This document shows, piece by piece, positions 16,631 to 23,472 of a DNA stretch of 33,734 nt. Location of the stretch: positions 3,564 to 37,297 of the forward strand of contig JAGIBE010000223.1 in NCBI GenBank assembly GCA_017744495.1. Reading direction: 5' to 3'. The notes beneath the pieces were generated by a model. That model worked only from the letters and a program-made list of their open reading frames with translations, made no database searches and had not been told where the DNA came from. How positions within the stretch are numbered: position 1 is the first letter of the stretch; each line of letters begins with the position of its first letter. The stretch is from Caulobacter sp. GTDB lineage: Bacteria; Pseudomonadota; Alphaproteobacteria; Caulobacterales; Caulobacteraceae. The position numbers and the translations under genes were made by a program.

Positions 16631-16788
16631 ACCCTCTCCCAGAGGGAGAGGGAGGGACCCGCTGCGCGGCAATGGGAGGGTGAGGGTTTAGAGCGGTCGA
16701 CGCCGTGCCGGCGCGCCGGTCGAGGGTGTAACCCCTCATCCTCCCACGCCTTCGGCGCGGGCCCCTCCTTCTCCCTCTGGGAGAAGGT
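16631..16788. repeat. REPIN-like repeat, family C copy 2
   Basis: A 158-bp element right after the amidohydrolase stop, opposite in orientation to copy 1. It begins ACCCTCTCCCAGAGGGAGAGGG and ends CCTTCTCCCTCTGGGAGAAGG in two outer palindromes, with inner hairpins including CGCCGTGCCGGCGCGCCGG and GCCTTCGGCGC. It may act as the transcript end of the amidohydrolase gene. Confidence 0.9.
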
Positions 16789-16876
16789 TTCGGTCAGGCG
16801 CGGCACAGCTTGGTTGCGCGAAACTCAACCCACAACTTAAGCGGCTCGTTAACCTTTCGAGCGCACCGTCCGTACC

Positions 16877-17062
16877 ATGATCACTCGCCTCCTCACCGCC
16901 ACAGGTCGTCTGGTCGTCTCGGTCGGGGCGGCGCTGCCGCTCGGCGACCGGCTGCTCGACGCCCGCTACAGCGACGACGAGGGCGAGCACCTGATGTGGG
17001 GGCTGGGCTTCTATGTGAGCCTGATCCTCGCCGTGGTCTCGCTGTTCGCCTGGCGCCACTAG
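16877..17062 (+). CDS. Small one-helix membrane protein, unknown function
   Basis: A 61-residue hypothetical protein. The N-terminal half (MITRLLTATGRLVVSVGAAL) is amphipathic, the middle is acidic (DARYSDDEGEHLM), and the C-terminal part (MWGLGFYVSLILAVVSLFAW) is one clear membrane helix ending in RH. No strong Shine-Dalgarno is present before ATG 16877, so it may be translated from a leaderless or short-leader mRNA. Frames in other directions here are runs through the neighbouring repeat. No function can be assigned. Confidence 0.55.
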   Translation: MITRLLTATGRLVVSVGAALPLGDRLLDARYSDDEGEHLMWGLGFYVSLILAVVSLFAWRH

Positions 17063-17093
17063 GGCGCGGTCGCTTCCGGATCGCGGCCCGCGG

Positions 17094-17390
17094 TCAGTAG
17101 GCCGCCGGGTCCTTCATGGCGACCGTCCGCTGGCTGGCCCGCACGACGCGGCCGGCGGCGTCCACCTCGACCGTCCGAACATCCATCGAGGCCAGGATCG
17201 TCTCGCGCAGGCGAATCCACCTCAGCCGCTCGCCGCCGTCGGCCAGGGGCTGGCGCAGGGTAGGCTGGCCGTAGCGGTCGACCGCTTCGCGCGCGGTGCT
17301 CGGGGATGAGAGGGCGGGGGAGGACGGGGTTTCCACCGCCGGGATCGCGTCAAGGAGCATGTCGGCAACCTTTTTGATCGGATAGCGCAT
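17094..17390 (-). CDS. Hypothetical protein, 98 residues
   Basis: From the ATG at 17390 the product starts MRYPIKKVADMLLDAIPAVE, followed by a Pro/Ser linker (about 22-32), then a region with STAREAVDRYGQPTLRQPLADG and a C-terminal DVRTVEVDAAGRVVRASQRT that reads as two beta strands. A TTG at 17450 could extend it by 20 residues but is less likely. The pattern of 'YGxP' followed by a short beta-hairpin is reminiscent of small SmpA/OmlA-like lipoprotein domains, but there is no lipobox, and I do not assign it to that family. It faces the next gene's promoter region head to head. Confidence 0.55.
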   Translation of the reverse strand: MRYPIKKVADMLLDAIPAVETPSSPALSSPSTAREAVDRYGQPTLRQPLADGGERLRWIRLRETILASMDVRTVEVDAAGRVVRASQRTVAMKDPAAY

Positions 17391-17506
17391 CCTACCAATC
17401 CTCGCGCCCGATGTCGCGATCCGTGATCCCGCAAGGATTTTGACGCTCAAGCCGCCGCAATCTTGCCTGGGGATTCACCAAAAGTCCGCTTGGCTCGGCT
17501 CCTGCA

Positions 17507-17562
17507 GTGTGCAATGCAACACAATGTTGCTGTGCAGCATTGAAACAGCTGTCACGCACACG
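17507..17562. promoter_or_regulatory. Nested inverted repeats in a divergent promoter region
   Basis: GCAACA-CAA-TGTTGC (17516-17530) is a perfect palindrome with 6-bp arms. Around it CAATGC (17512-17517) pairs with GCATTG (17537-17542), and GTGTGC (17507-17512) has a partner GCACAC near 17555-17560. The region lies between two divergent small genes and is less GC-rich than its surroundings. It could be an operator or a folded leader RNA; nothing decides between these. Confidence 0.4.
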
Positions 17563-17603
17563 CGGTAAGACCGATGCTGAGTGAGCATAAAGGAGTGATC
17601 CCC

Positions 17604-17843
17604 ATGGCCGACGAACACACCTACTTCGTTCGACCCGTCTCCGGCGTCTGGCACGTGACCTGGAACGACGCTCCCGACCTGATCGGTTCCTATCCCTGCC
17701 AGCCCGAAGCGGTCGGCGTGGCCGAGATGCTGGCCCGCCACATGCGCACCCAGGGCAAGGTCGCCCGGGTCCATGTGGCCGAACCGGAAATCCGCCGCGC
17801 CAGCTGGGGCCGCGCGTCCCTGGGCGCCCAGGCGGCGGCTTAA
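17604..17843 (+). CDS. Small DUF2188-like protein
   Basis: A 79-residue cytoplasmic protein starting MADEHTYFVRPVSGVWHVTW. The layout (short beta strands with W-x-V, then a helix EAVGVAEMLARHMRTQGKVARVHV) fits the small DUF2188-type fold, in which a 'YHV-W-V' hairpin precedes a helix and a last strand. The ATG at 17604 has a strong AGGAG at 17591-17595; the longer frame from 17574 lacks one. The C-terminus (ASWGRASLGAQAAA) is probably disordered. The gene ends three bases before repeat C3. Confidence 0.7.
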   Translation: MADEHTYFVRPVSGVWHVTWNDAPDLIGSYPCQPEAVGVAEMLARHMRTQGKVARVHVAEPEIRRASWGRASLGAQAAA

Positions 17844-17845
17844 TC

Positions 17846-18012
17846 ACCTTCTCCCAAAGGGAGAAGGAGGGGCCCGCGACGTAGTCGTGGGAGGATGAGG
17901 GGTTACACCCTCGCCGATATCGCCAAGCCCTGCCGGCGCGCCGGCCGGCGTTCTTAACCCCTCACCCTCCAACGCTTCGCGTCGGGTCCCTCCCTCTCCC
18001 TATGGGAGAGGG
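17846..18012. repeat. REPIN-like repeat, family C copy 3
   Basis: A 167-bp element in the convergent gap between the DUF2188-like gene and the BetI-like regulator. It begins ACCTTCTCCCAAAGGGAGAAGG and ends CCCTCTCCCTATGGGAGAGGG, with inner hairpins CGACGTAGTCG and GCCGGCGCGCCGGC. The right end overlaps the last codons of the regulator and supplies its stop. It could end transcription from both sides. Confidence 0.9.
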
Positions 18013-18602
18013 ATCAAATAGGCGTTCAGCAGCCTCTCCGCGATCGATCCGGCCTCCGCTGGGGTGAAGACCGTGGCGTCCAGGCACAGCTCCAGCCATA
18101 GACCGTCGACCACGGCCGTCAGGCCGATCGCGGCGAGTCTTGCGTTCACGTTCGGATCGCAGGCCGCCAGCAGCTCCTCGAGCCGCGCGCGGTAGCCGGC
18201 ATAGGTGCGCCGGTGGATGGCGGCGATGGCCGGATCGACCTTCACCAGGCTCCAGAAGGCCAGCCACGTGGCCAAGAGGTCCGGGTCCAGCACCGGTGGT
18301 GCGAAGCTGGCGGTCAGGTAGGCCGACAGGCGTTTTCTCGGGTCGCCGCCCGCCGCCGCCACGGCCGCCTCCAGTGCCGCGTCGATCCGCGCGCCGGTCG
18401 CCTCGTAGGCCGCGGCGATCAGGGCGTCGACGCCCTCGAAATAGTGCCGCAGCAGCCCGGGACTGACCCCCGCCTCGGCGCAGATCGTCCGTACGGAGGC
18501 GCCCGCCACGCCCTTGGCCGCCAGCACGCGGGCGGCCGCCTCGATCAGGGCCGTGCGGCGCACGTCGGGCGCCTCGCGGGTGAAGGCGGCGCGGGGGGTC
18601 AC
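18000..18602 (-). CDS. TetR-family transcriptional regulator, BetI-like
   Basis: A 200-residue repressor. The N-terminal helix-turn-helix (about 16-60) contains RRTALIEAAARVLAAKGVAG and ICAEAGVSPGLLRHYFEGVD, the HYFxGKD-type ending characteristic of BetI, the choline-responsive repressor. The C-terminal domain (WLAFWSLVKVDPAIAAIHRRTY, then DGLWLELCLD) also matches the BetI layout. GTG 18602 is preferred, with GGAGGGG just upstream; GTG 18605 and TTG 18614 are alternatives. The last residues (IPLP and the TAG) come from repeat C3. It lies downstream of the Rieske gene on the same strand and may control it. A quaternary ammonium or amine ligand is a guess from the family. Confidence 0.82.
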   Translation of the reverse strand: MTPRAAFTREAPDVRRTALIEAAARVLAAKGVAGASVRTICAEAGVSPGLLRHYFEGVDALIAAAYEATGARIDAALEAAVAAAGGDPRKRLSAYLTASFAPPVLDPDLLATWLAFWSLVKVDPAIAAIHRRTYAGYRARLEELLAACDPNVNARLAAIGLTAVVDGLWLELCLDATVFTPAEAGSIAERLLNAYLIPLP

Positions 18603-18621
18603 CACCCCTCCCAATATTCAA

Positions 18622-18753
18622 CCGCCATCCCGGGCCTTGTGCCTGGGACCCCTGGTTCAGCTCGCACGTGAAGCGCCAGCGAACCGCCAGCGGTTCGCCC
18701 CCTCCGCACCTGCGGCGGCACGAGGGGTCCCGGGCACAAGGCCCGGGATGACG
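18622..18753. repeat. REPIN-like repeat, family A copy 2
   Basis: A 132-bp element between the Rieske gene and the BetI-like regulator, in the orientation opposite to copy 1. One outer palindrome has drifted (GTGCCTGGGA instead of GTGCCCGGGA). The inner hairpin is GCGAACCGC-CA-GCGGTTCGC (18679-18698). Confidence 0.95.
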
Positions 18754-18777
18754 AGCTGAAATGAGGGATATGAAAGC

Positions 18778-19929
18778 TCACCACCCCTCCGGCGGCCGAG
18801 CCAACCGCGCCTCCGGGATCAGCGCGCGCATCTTGCGGCCGAAGCTCCGGAGCGACACCTCCGTCACCGCCAGCGGCCCGGCCGTGAAGGTCCGCGAGGC
18901 CATGCCCTGCTGGACGCGGGCGACCAGCTCGGTGTCCTCGGCGTTGACCTGGCGATTGATGCGCCAGTTCAGATAGCGCGCCGCCCGCATCTCGCGCCGC
19001 TCGTCGGGCAGGGCGTAGGCGATCTCTCGGATCATCGTCTTGGTGGGCGAGACCGGGATGAACTGCATGAAGTCCACCTGGTCGGGATAGATGTCGAAGG
19101 CCTGGTTGGGCCAGAGCTTGAAATAGGTCCACAGCCGCTTGCGCTCGGGCGGCAGATGCTCGGCGTCGGGCAGGATGCGCTGGTAGAGCCGCTCGGACGG
19201 ATTGCGCGACAGCTCGTCGATCAGCTGGCCCCACATCTTGTCGACCCAGGTCTCGGCTTCCACGCCGTAGCCCTTGCCGAACAGCCGCGTCAGGCCGGGG
19301 TGGGCGACGGGGATGTGCAGGCCGTCGGAATAGTTGTCGCTGATGTTCTTCCAATTCACCGCGCGGGGACGAAGGGTGACCCGGCCGAACGGGACCATCT
19401 CCTCGAACCGGTAGGGCTCCAGCTCGTGGTCGTAGGGGGCCATCATCTCGGCGACGCTGGGGCCCCCCTCTTCAGAATTGGCGCCCTCCAGCCGAACGAA
19501 GACGAAGCCGCGATAGACCTCGACCTGGAACGGGGCCAGGCCCTGCTTGTCGACGTCGAGGGCGGGGTAGGTCTCGGGATAGGGCGCGGCGATCAGCCGG
19601 CCGTCCAGGGCGTAGGTCCAGGCGTGGTAGGGGCAGATGATCCGGGCGCAGCGGCCGGTCGGCCCGTCCAGCAGTCGCGCGGCGCGGTGCCGGCAGACAT
19701 TGGCGAAGGCCTTCACCCCGCCGTCCTTGCCGCGCACGACGACGACGCTCTCGCCCAGGAACTCGAAGGTGTGGAAGTCGCCGGCGGCGGGTATGTCGTT
19801 CAGATGGCAGACGATCTGCCAGGACGGGCGCAGGATCTTGTCCTGCTCCTCGCGGAAGAAGCGTTCGTTGGCGTAGATCCAGCCGGGCAGGCCCCAGTCT
19901 TGATCCGGATCGGGGAGGTTCAGGTCCAT
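18778..19929 (-). CDS. Rieske [2Fe-2S] aromatic-ring-hydroxylating-type oxygenase, alpha subunit
   Basis: Non-heme iron oxygenase of 383 residues. The Rieske centre is C79, H81 (CRH) and C99, H102 (CPYH), with a conserved W at 104. The catalytic domain holds NWKNISDNYSDGLHIPVAHPGL, which gives the two iron His and the bridging Asp. Length and layout resemble the group that N-demethylates or cleaves quaternary amines (carnitine, glycine betaine, stachydrine) as much as aromatic dioxygenases. A BetI-like regulator next door is consistent with an amine substrate. No reductase or ferredoxin gene is adjacent. The ATG at 19929 has GGAGG six bases upstream. It follows the FAD oxidoreductase gene, with repeat B3 in the gap. 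Confidence 0.87.
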   Translation of the reverse strand: MDLNLPDPDQDWGLPGWIYANERFFREEQDKILRPSWQIVCHLNDIPAAGDFHTFEFLGESVVVVRGKDGGVKAFANVCRHRAARLLDGPTGRCARIICPYHAWTYALDGRLIAAPYPETYPALDVDKQGLAPFQVEVYRGFVFVRLEGANSEEGGPSVAEMMAPYDHELEPYRFEEMVPFGRVTLRPRAVNWKNISDNYSDGLHIPVAHPGLTRLFGKGYGVEAETWVDKMWGQLIDELSRNPSERLYQRILPDAEHLPPERKRLWTYFKLWPNQAFDIYPDQVDFMQFIPVSPTKTMIREIAYALPDERREMRAARYLNWRINRQVNAEDTELVARVQQGMASRTFTAGPLAVTEVSLRSFGRKMRALIPEARLARPPEGW

Positions 19930-19957
19930 CTCAAACCTCCAACGCTATGCCGGTGAA

Positions 19958-20081
19958 CACTTGCCCCCTACGGACCGCTTCGCGGTCGTCTTCCCCCACA
20001 GGGGGAAGATGCCGGTGAGCAAGCGGCCTCCGCCCCCTATGGGGGCGGACAGACGGCGTAGCCGTCAGGTGGGGGCAAGTG
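19958..20081. repeat. REPIN-like repeat, family B copy 3
   Basis: A 124-bp element between the FAD oxidoreductase and the Rieske gene. Ends are CACTTGCCCCC and GGGGGCAAGTG as in copy 1. Inner hairpins are GGACCGCTTCGCGGTC and GACGGCGTAGCCGTC, and their bases differ from copy 1 on both strands of the stem. Confidence 0.92.
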
Positions 20082-20097
20082 GGTGAGCCGCTCATCC

Positions 20098-21747
20098 CTA
20101 CCGCCCCACCAAGCTCAGCTTCACCGCCGTCGCGAAATCCCGGTCCCGCAGGATCTCCCGCGCCGCGTTCCGACCCGGATTCCCGGACACCCCGCCGCCC
20201 GGGTGGCACCCCGCCCCGCACATGTAGAGCCCCTTGATCGGCGCGCGGTGGCTCGCATGCCCCAGCACCGGCCGGGCCGCCCACAGCTGGTCCAGCGACA
20301 TGTGGCCGTGCATGATGTCGCCGTTGACCAGGCCGAACTTGCGCTCCAGGTCGAGCGGCGAGTGGATCTGGCGGCCGAGCACCGAGGCCTTGAAGTTCGG
20401 GGCCCACGCATTGACCGTGTCGATGATCAGGTCGGCCGCCGCCTCGCGCTCGTCGTCCCAATTGCGGCCATCGGGCAGGTCCCAGGCGAACTGCTGGCAG
20501 AACAGGCTGGCCACGTGCTGGCCCGGAGGCGCCAGGCTGTCGTCCAGGGTGGAGGGGATCAGGATCTCGACAATCGGCTTCTTGGAGATGCCGTTCGCCT
20601 TGGCGTCGCGATAGGCCTCGTCCATGTAGTCGAGCGTCGGCGACAGCACGATGCCGCACTGGTGGTGCTCGGCCACGGCCTTGCCGGGCAGGCAGGTGAA
20701 GTCGGGCAACTCCGACAGGGCCACGTTCATCCGGAAGGTGCCCGAGCCGTTCTTGTAGCCCTTGATCGCCTTCTTGAACGGGGCGGGCAGGGCCGAGGGC
20801 GGGATGAGCGAACCGTACAGCAGGGACGGGTTGAGGTTGGAGCTGACGATCGGGGCCATGATCTGGGTCCCGTCGACCAGCTGCACGCCCACGGCGCGCT
20901 TGCCGCCGCCCTTCTTGGCGGGGACGTCCTCGACATGCACGCCCTCGACCTTGGCGCCCAGCAGGATGTCCACGCCCTTGGCGCGGCAGGCTTTCGCCAT
21001 GGCCTGGGTGATGGCCCCCATGCCGCCGACCGCGTGGCCCCAGGCGCCCTTCTTGCCGTTCACCTCGCCGAAGGTGTGGTGCAGCAGGACATAGGCCGAG
21101 CCGGGGGTGTCGGGGCTGGCGAAGTTGCCGACCACGGCGTCGAAGCCGAAGCTGGCCTTGACCGCGTCGCTCTCGAACCAGCCGTCCAGGAAGTCCCGCG
21201 CGCTCTTGGTGAAGAGGTCCAGCAGGTCGCGTTTGCGCTCGCGGCTGAGGCCCGCCAGCCGCCCGCCCTGCTTGAGCCCGCGCAACAGGCCCGGCAGGCC
21301 GTCGCCCAGGTTCGGCGGGGTCTCGCCGGCCAGGTCGCGCAGCACGTCGCCGATCTCGTCCAGCATGTCGTAGTAGGCGGGCAGGCGCTCGGCGTCCCGC
21401 TCTGAGAACTTGCGGAACTCGGCCTGGGTGCGTTCCAGACCGCCGCCCAGCTTCAGGTAGGTCCTGTCGTCGATCGGCAGGAAGTTTGAGATCGGCCGCT
21501 CCAGGATGCGCAGGCCGTGGCCGTGCAGGTCCATGTCGGCGATGACCTTGGGGCTCAGCAGGCTGACCGTGTAGCTGGCGACCGAGTTGCGGAAACCCGG
21601 GTGAAACTCCTCGGTCACCGCCGCCCCGCCGACCACGTCCCGCGCCTCGCAGACCGTCACCTTCAGCCCGGCGCTGGCCAGGTAGAAGGCGCAGACCAGG
21701 CCGTTGTGCCCCCCGCCGATGATGACCGCGTCGCGCTGGATGGCCAT
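20098..21747 (-). CDS. FAD-dependent oxidoreductase, phytoene-desaturase-like (PYROXD2 type)
   Basis: A 549-residue flavoprotein. The N-terminus carries the dinucleotide motif DAVIIGGGHNGLVCAFYLAS followed by VTVCEARDVVGGAAVTEEF, typical of phytoene desaturase/carotene isomerase relatives. The C-terminal FAD motif is GLYMCGAGCHPGGGVSGNPG with an Ala-Ala-Arg helix after it. HAVGGMGAITQAMAKACRAKG marks the substrate-domain helix. The family includes the animal PYROXD2 proteins, of unknown substrate; there is no carotenoid gene near it. The ATG at 21747 has GGAGGAG upstream, inside a 9-bp hairpin. It lies upstream of the Rieske gene, so the two may form one pathway. Confidence 0.85.
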   Translation of the reverse strand: MAIQRDAVIIGGGHNGLVCAFYLASAGLKVTVCEARDVVGGAAVTEEFHPGFRNSVASYTVSLLSPKVIADMDLHGHGLRILERPISNFLPIDDRTYLKLGGGLERTQAEFRKFSERDAERLPAYYDMLDEIGDVLRDLAGETPPNLGDGLPGLLRGLKQGGRLAGLSRERKRDLLDLFTKSARDFLDGWFESDAVKASFGFDAVVGNFASPDTPGSAYVLLHHTFGEVNGKKGAWGHAVGGMGAITQAMAKACRAKGVDILLGAKVEGVHVEDVPAKKGGGKRAVGVQLVDGTQIMAPIVSSNLNPSLLYGSLIPPSALPAPFKKAIKGYKNGSGTFRMNVALSELPDFTCLPGKAVAEHHQCGIVLSPTLDYMDEAYRDAKANGISKKPIVEILIPSTLDDSLAPPGQHVASLFCQQFAWDLPDGRNWDDEREAAADLIIDTVNAWAPNFKASVLGRQIHSPLDLERKFGLVNGDIMHGHMSLDQLWAARPVLGHASHRAPIKGLYMCGAGCHPGGGVSGNPGRNAAREILRDRDFATAVKLSLVGR

Positions 21748-21754
21748 GGCCGTG

Positions 21755-21778
21755 CTCCTCCCCGAGTGCGGGGAGGAG
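21755..21778 (-). promoter_or_regulatory. Hairpin masking the Shine-Dalgarno of the FAD oxidoreductase
   Basis: CTCCTCCCC and GGGGAGGAG, separated by 6 bases, form a perfect 9-bp stem. In the mRNA of the minus-strand gene, the GGAGGAG ribosome site is the 3' arm of this stem and lies 8 bases before ATG 21747. The stem would hide the site unless opened. Confidence 0.55.
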
Positions 21779-21847
21779 GTTGCTATACGAGTGTACAATA
21801 GGCAAGGGGCGGTGAGGGTTTCGCTCCTGCGCGTATATCAATTCGGT

Positions 21848-21976
21848 CGTCATCCCGGGCCTTGTGCCCGGGACCCCTCTATCCGCCGCAGGTGCGGATG
21901 GGTGGCGCGCTGGCGCGCCATTGCGCTTCACGTGCAAGCTGAACCAGGGGTCCCGGGCACAAGGCCCGGGATGACG
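21848..21976. repeat. REPIN-like repeat, family A copy 3
   Basis: A 129-bp element between the FAD oxidoreductase gene and the glutathione transferase gene. Outer palindromes match the family; the inner hairpin is TGGCGCGC-TG-GCGCGCCA (21903-21920), different from copies 1 and 2 yet perfectly paired. Confidence 0.95.
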
Positions 21977-22000
21977 GCTGAAGGGGTAGGGGGAGCTAGA

Positions 22001-22645
22001 TCACGCCGGGTTCTTCACGCTCGGCCGCTCTTGCAGCCGCGCGTTCCAAGCGATCAGCGCCGTGCAATCCTCCGGCACGGCCAGCTTGGCGAAGCCCGCG
22101 AAGACCAGGCCTTCCAGCACGGTGATGTCGGCCATCGAGAAGGCCTCGCCGGCCACATAGGGCTGGTCGCGCAGCACCTTGTCGAAATAGCGCATGCCGG
22201 CGATCGCCTTGTCGCCCTGGCGGCGCCCCCAGTCGGCGCGGCCTTCCCAGTCGGGGCTCTTGTAGGCCTGCAGGGCGGGGCTCAGGCCCGGGGTGGCGTG
22301 GTGGAAATAGTCGCCGACGGCGTCGATCAGCAGCGCCTCGGCGCGCTTCTGCATCATGTGGATCACGGCCTTCTCGCGCGGCGTCCGGCCGGTCAGCACC
22401 GGGGCGCCGTCGAGGTTGTCGAGATATTCGGTGATCGCCGTGCATTCGGAGACGCAGAGGCCGTCGTCCAACTCCAGGACCGGCACGGTGCCGGTGGGGT
22501 TCAGCGCCAGGAAGTCGTCCTGCCGATTCTCGGCGGCGGGCACGTCGACCTTCACGAAGGTGACCTGGTCCGCCAGGCCCTTCTCGGCCAGGGCGATGCG
22601 GATGCGCAGCGGATTGGGGAAACCGGGGATGTCGTGGATCTTCAT
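22001..22645 (-). CDS. Glutathione S-transferase family protein
   Basis: A 214-residue cytoplasmic enzyme. The thioredoxin-like N-terminal domain (1-80) contains NPLRIRIALAEKGL and the glutathione-binding NPTGTVPVLELDDG, followed by SECTAITEYLD, the Ser-x-x-Ile segment that binds the gamma-glutamyl part. The all-helical C-terminal domain (about 90-214) has FSMADITVLEGL, the conserved N-capping box. A substrate cannot be inferred. The gene is transcribed divergently from the TetR regulator at 22754, with two matching operator-like sites in the 108-bp gap, so it is probably the main target of that regulator. Confidence 0.9.
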   Translation of the reverse strand: MKIHDIPGFPNPLRIRIALAEKGLADQVTFVKVDVPAAENRQDDFLALNPTGTVPVLELDDGLCVSECTAITEYLDNLDGAPVLTGRTPREKAVIHMMQKRAEALLIDAVGDYFHHATPGLSPALQAYKSPDWEGRADWGRRQGDKAIAGMRYFDKVLRDQPYVAGEAFSMADITVLEGLVFAGFAKLAVPEDCTALIAWNARLQERPSVKNPA

Positions 22646-22664
22646 GACGTGTTCCTGTGGTGTC

Positions 22665-22680
22665 TACCTATCGATAGATA
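22665..22680. promoter_or_regulatory. TetR operator-like site 1
   Basis: TACCTATCGATAGATA is nearly palindromic. It is an inverted copy, with one mismatch, of the site at 22724-22739. It lies 20 bases from the glutathione transferase start. Confidence 0.75.
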
Positions 22681-22723
22681 GATAGCGCGGATAAAGGCGC
22701 TTCCGCTTCGCCGAGTCAACGCC

Positions 22724-22739
22724 TATCTATCGGTAGGTA
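22724..22739. promoter_or_regulatory. TetR operator-like site 2
   Basis: TATCTATCGGTAGGTA is the inverted copy of site 1. Centre-to-centre distance is 59 bases, close to whole turns of the helix. It ends 15 bases before the TTG start of the regulator, so binding would also block its own transcription. Confidence 0.75.
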
Positions 22740-22753
22740 ACTGGAGCGAAGCC

Positions 22754-23293
22754 TTGAGCACCACCGACACGCGGGAAACGATCATGGCCGTGGCCAAGGC
22801 CATGGTGCAGGCTCGCGGCTACAACGCCCTGAGCTTCCGCGAGATCGCCAAGGACATCGGGATCAAGAGCGCCAGCATCCACTACCACTTTCCGACCAAA
22901 GCCGAGCTTGGAGCAGCGCTGGCCAAGCGTTACACCGAGGACGCGTTGGAGGGACTGGAACAGTTGCTGGCGGCCGACCTCGACCTGCCGGCCAAGTTCG
23001 ATCGCTATGTCTCGGTGTTCCGCGCCGCCCTGCTGAACGACAATCGCATGTGCCTGTACGGGATCATGGCCGCCGAATACGGCGACCTGCCGCCCGAGGT
23101 GCGGACCCAGGTCGACGCCTTCAGCGCGGCCAACGCCGACTGGCTGTCGCGACTGCTGGAATCCGACGAAGCTCGCGCCCTGGCGATCTTCGCCGCCATT
23201 GAGGGCGCCCAGCTTGTGGCGCGCGGCCGGGGCGACATCGCCGTGTTCGACCAGACGATCGCGGCGTATCGGGCGGCGGGGCTGGCGCCGTAA
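22754..23293 (+). CDS. TetR-family transcriptional regulator
   Basis: A 179-residue repressor. The DNA-binding domain (about 5-50) reads TRETIMAVAKAMVQARGYNA then FREIAKDIGIKSASIHYHFPTK, the standard TetR helix-turn-helix. The start codon is TTG at 22754 with GGAG at 22743-22746; no ATG or GTG lies nearby in frame before the domain. It is divergent from the glutathione transferase gene and probably binds the two TAYCTATCG-type sites between them. The ligand-binding half (about 55-179) is ordinary and its ligand is unknown. It is convergent with the RND pump gene, repeat A4 lying between. Confidence 0.88.
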   Translation: MSTTDTRETIMAVAKAMVQARGYNALSFREIAKDIGIKSASIHYHFPTKAELGAALAKRYTEDALEGLEQLLAADLDLPAKFDRYVSVFRAALLNDNRMCLYGIMAAEYGDLPPEVRTQVDAFSAANADWLSRLLESDEARALAIFAAIEGAQLVARGRGDIAVFDQTIAAYRAAGLAP

Positions 23294-23314
23294 AGTCCGT
23301 CCCTTCTAAACACC

Positions 23315-23446
23315 CGTCATCCCGGGCCTTGTGCCCGGGACCCCTGGTTCAGCTCGCAGGTGAAGCGCAAGCGAACCGCCAGCGGTTCGCCCCACTCGCA
23401 CTTGCGGCGGAGAGAGGGGTCCCGGGCACAAGGCCCGGGATGACGG
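23315..23446. repeat. REPIN-like repeat, family A copy 4
   Basis: A 132-bp element in the convergent gap between the TetR regulator and the RND pump, oriented as copy 2. Inner hairpin GCGAACCGC-CA-GCGGTTCGC (23371-23390). In this position it could end both transcripts. Confidence 0.95.
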
Positions 23447-23472
23447 TTGAAATACGAGTAGGCCAAAGAAGC

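Noticed and set aside
16736..17059. Minus-strand 107-residue frame overlapping the small membrane protein
   Set aside because: Its C-terminal part translates repeat C2, and the plus-strand frame has a clear membrane helix.
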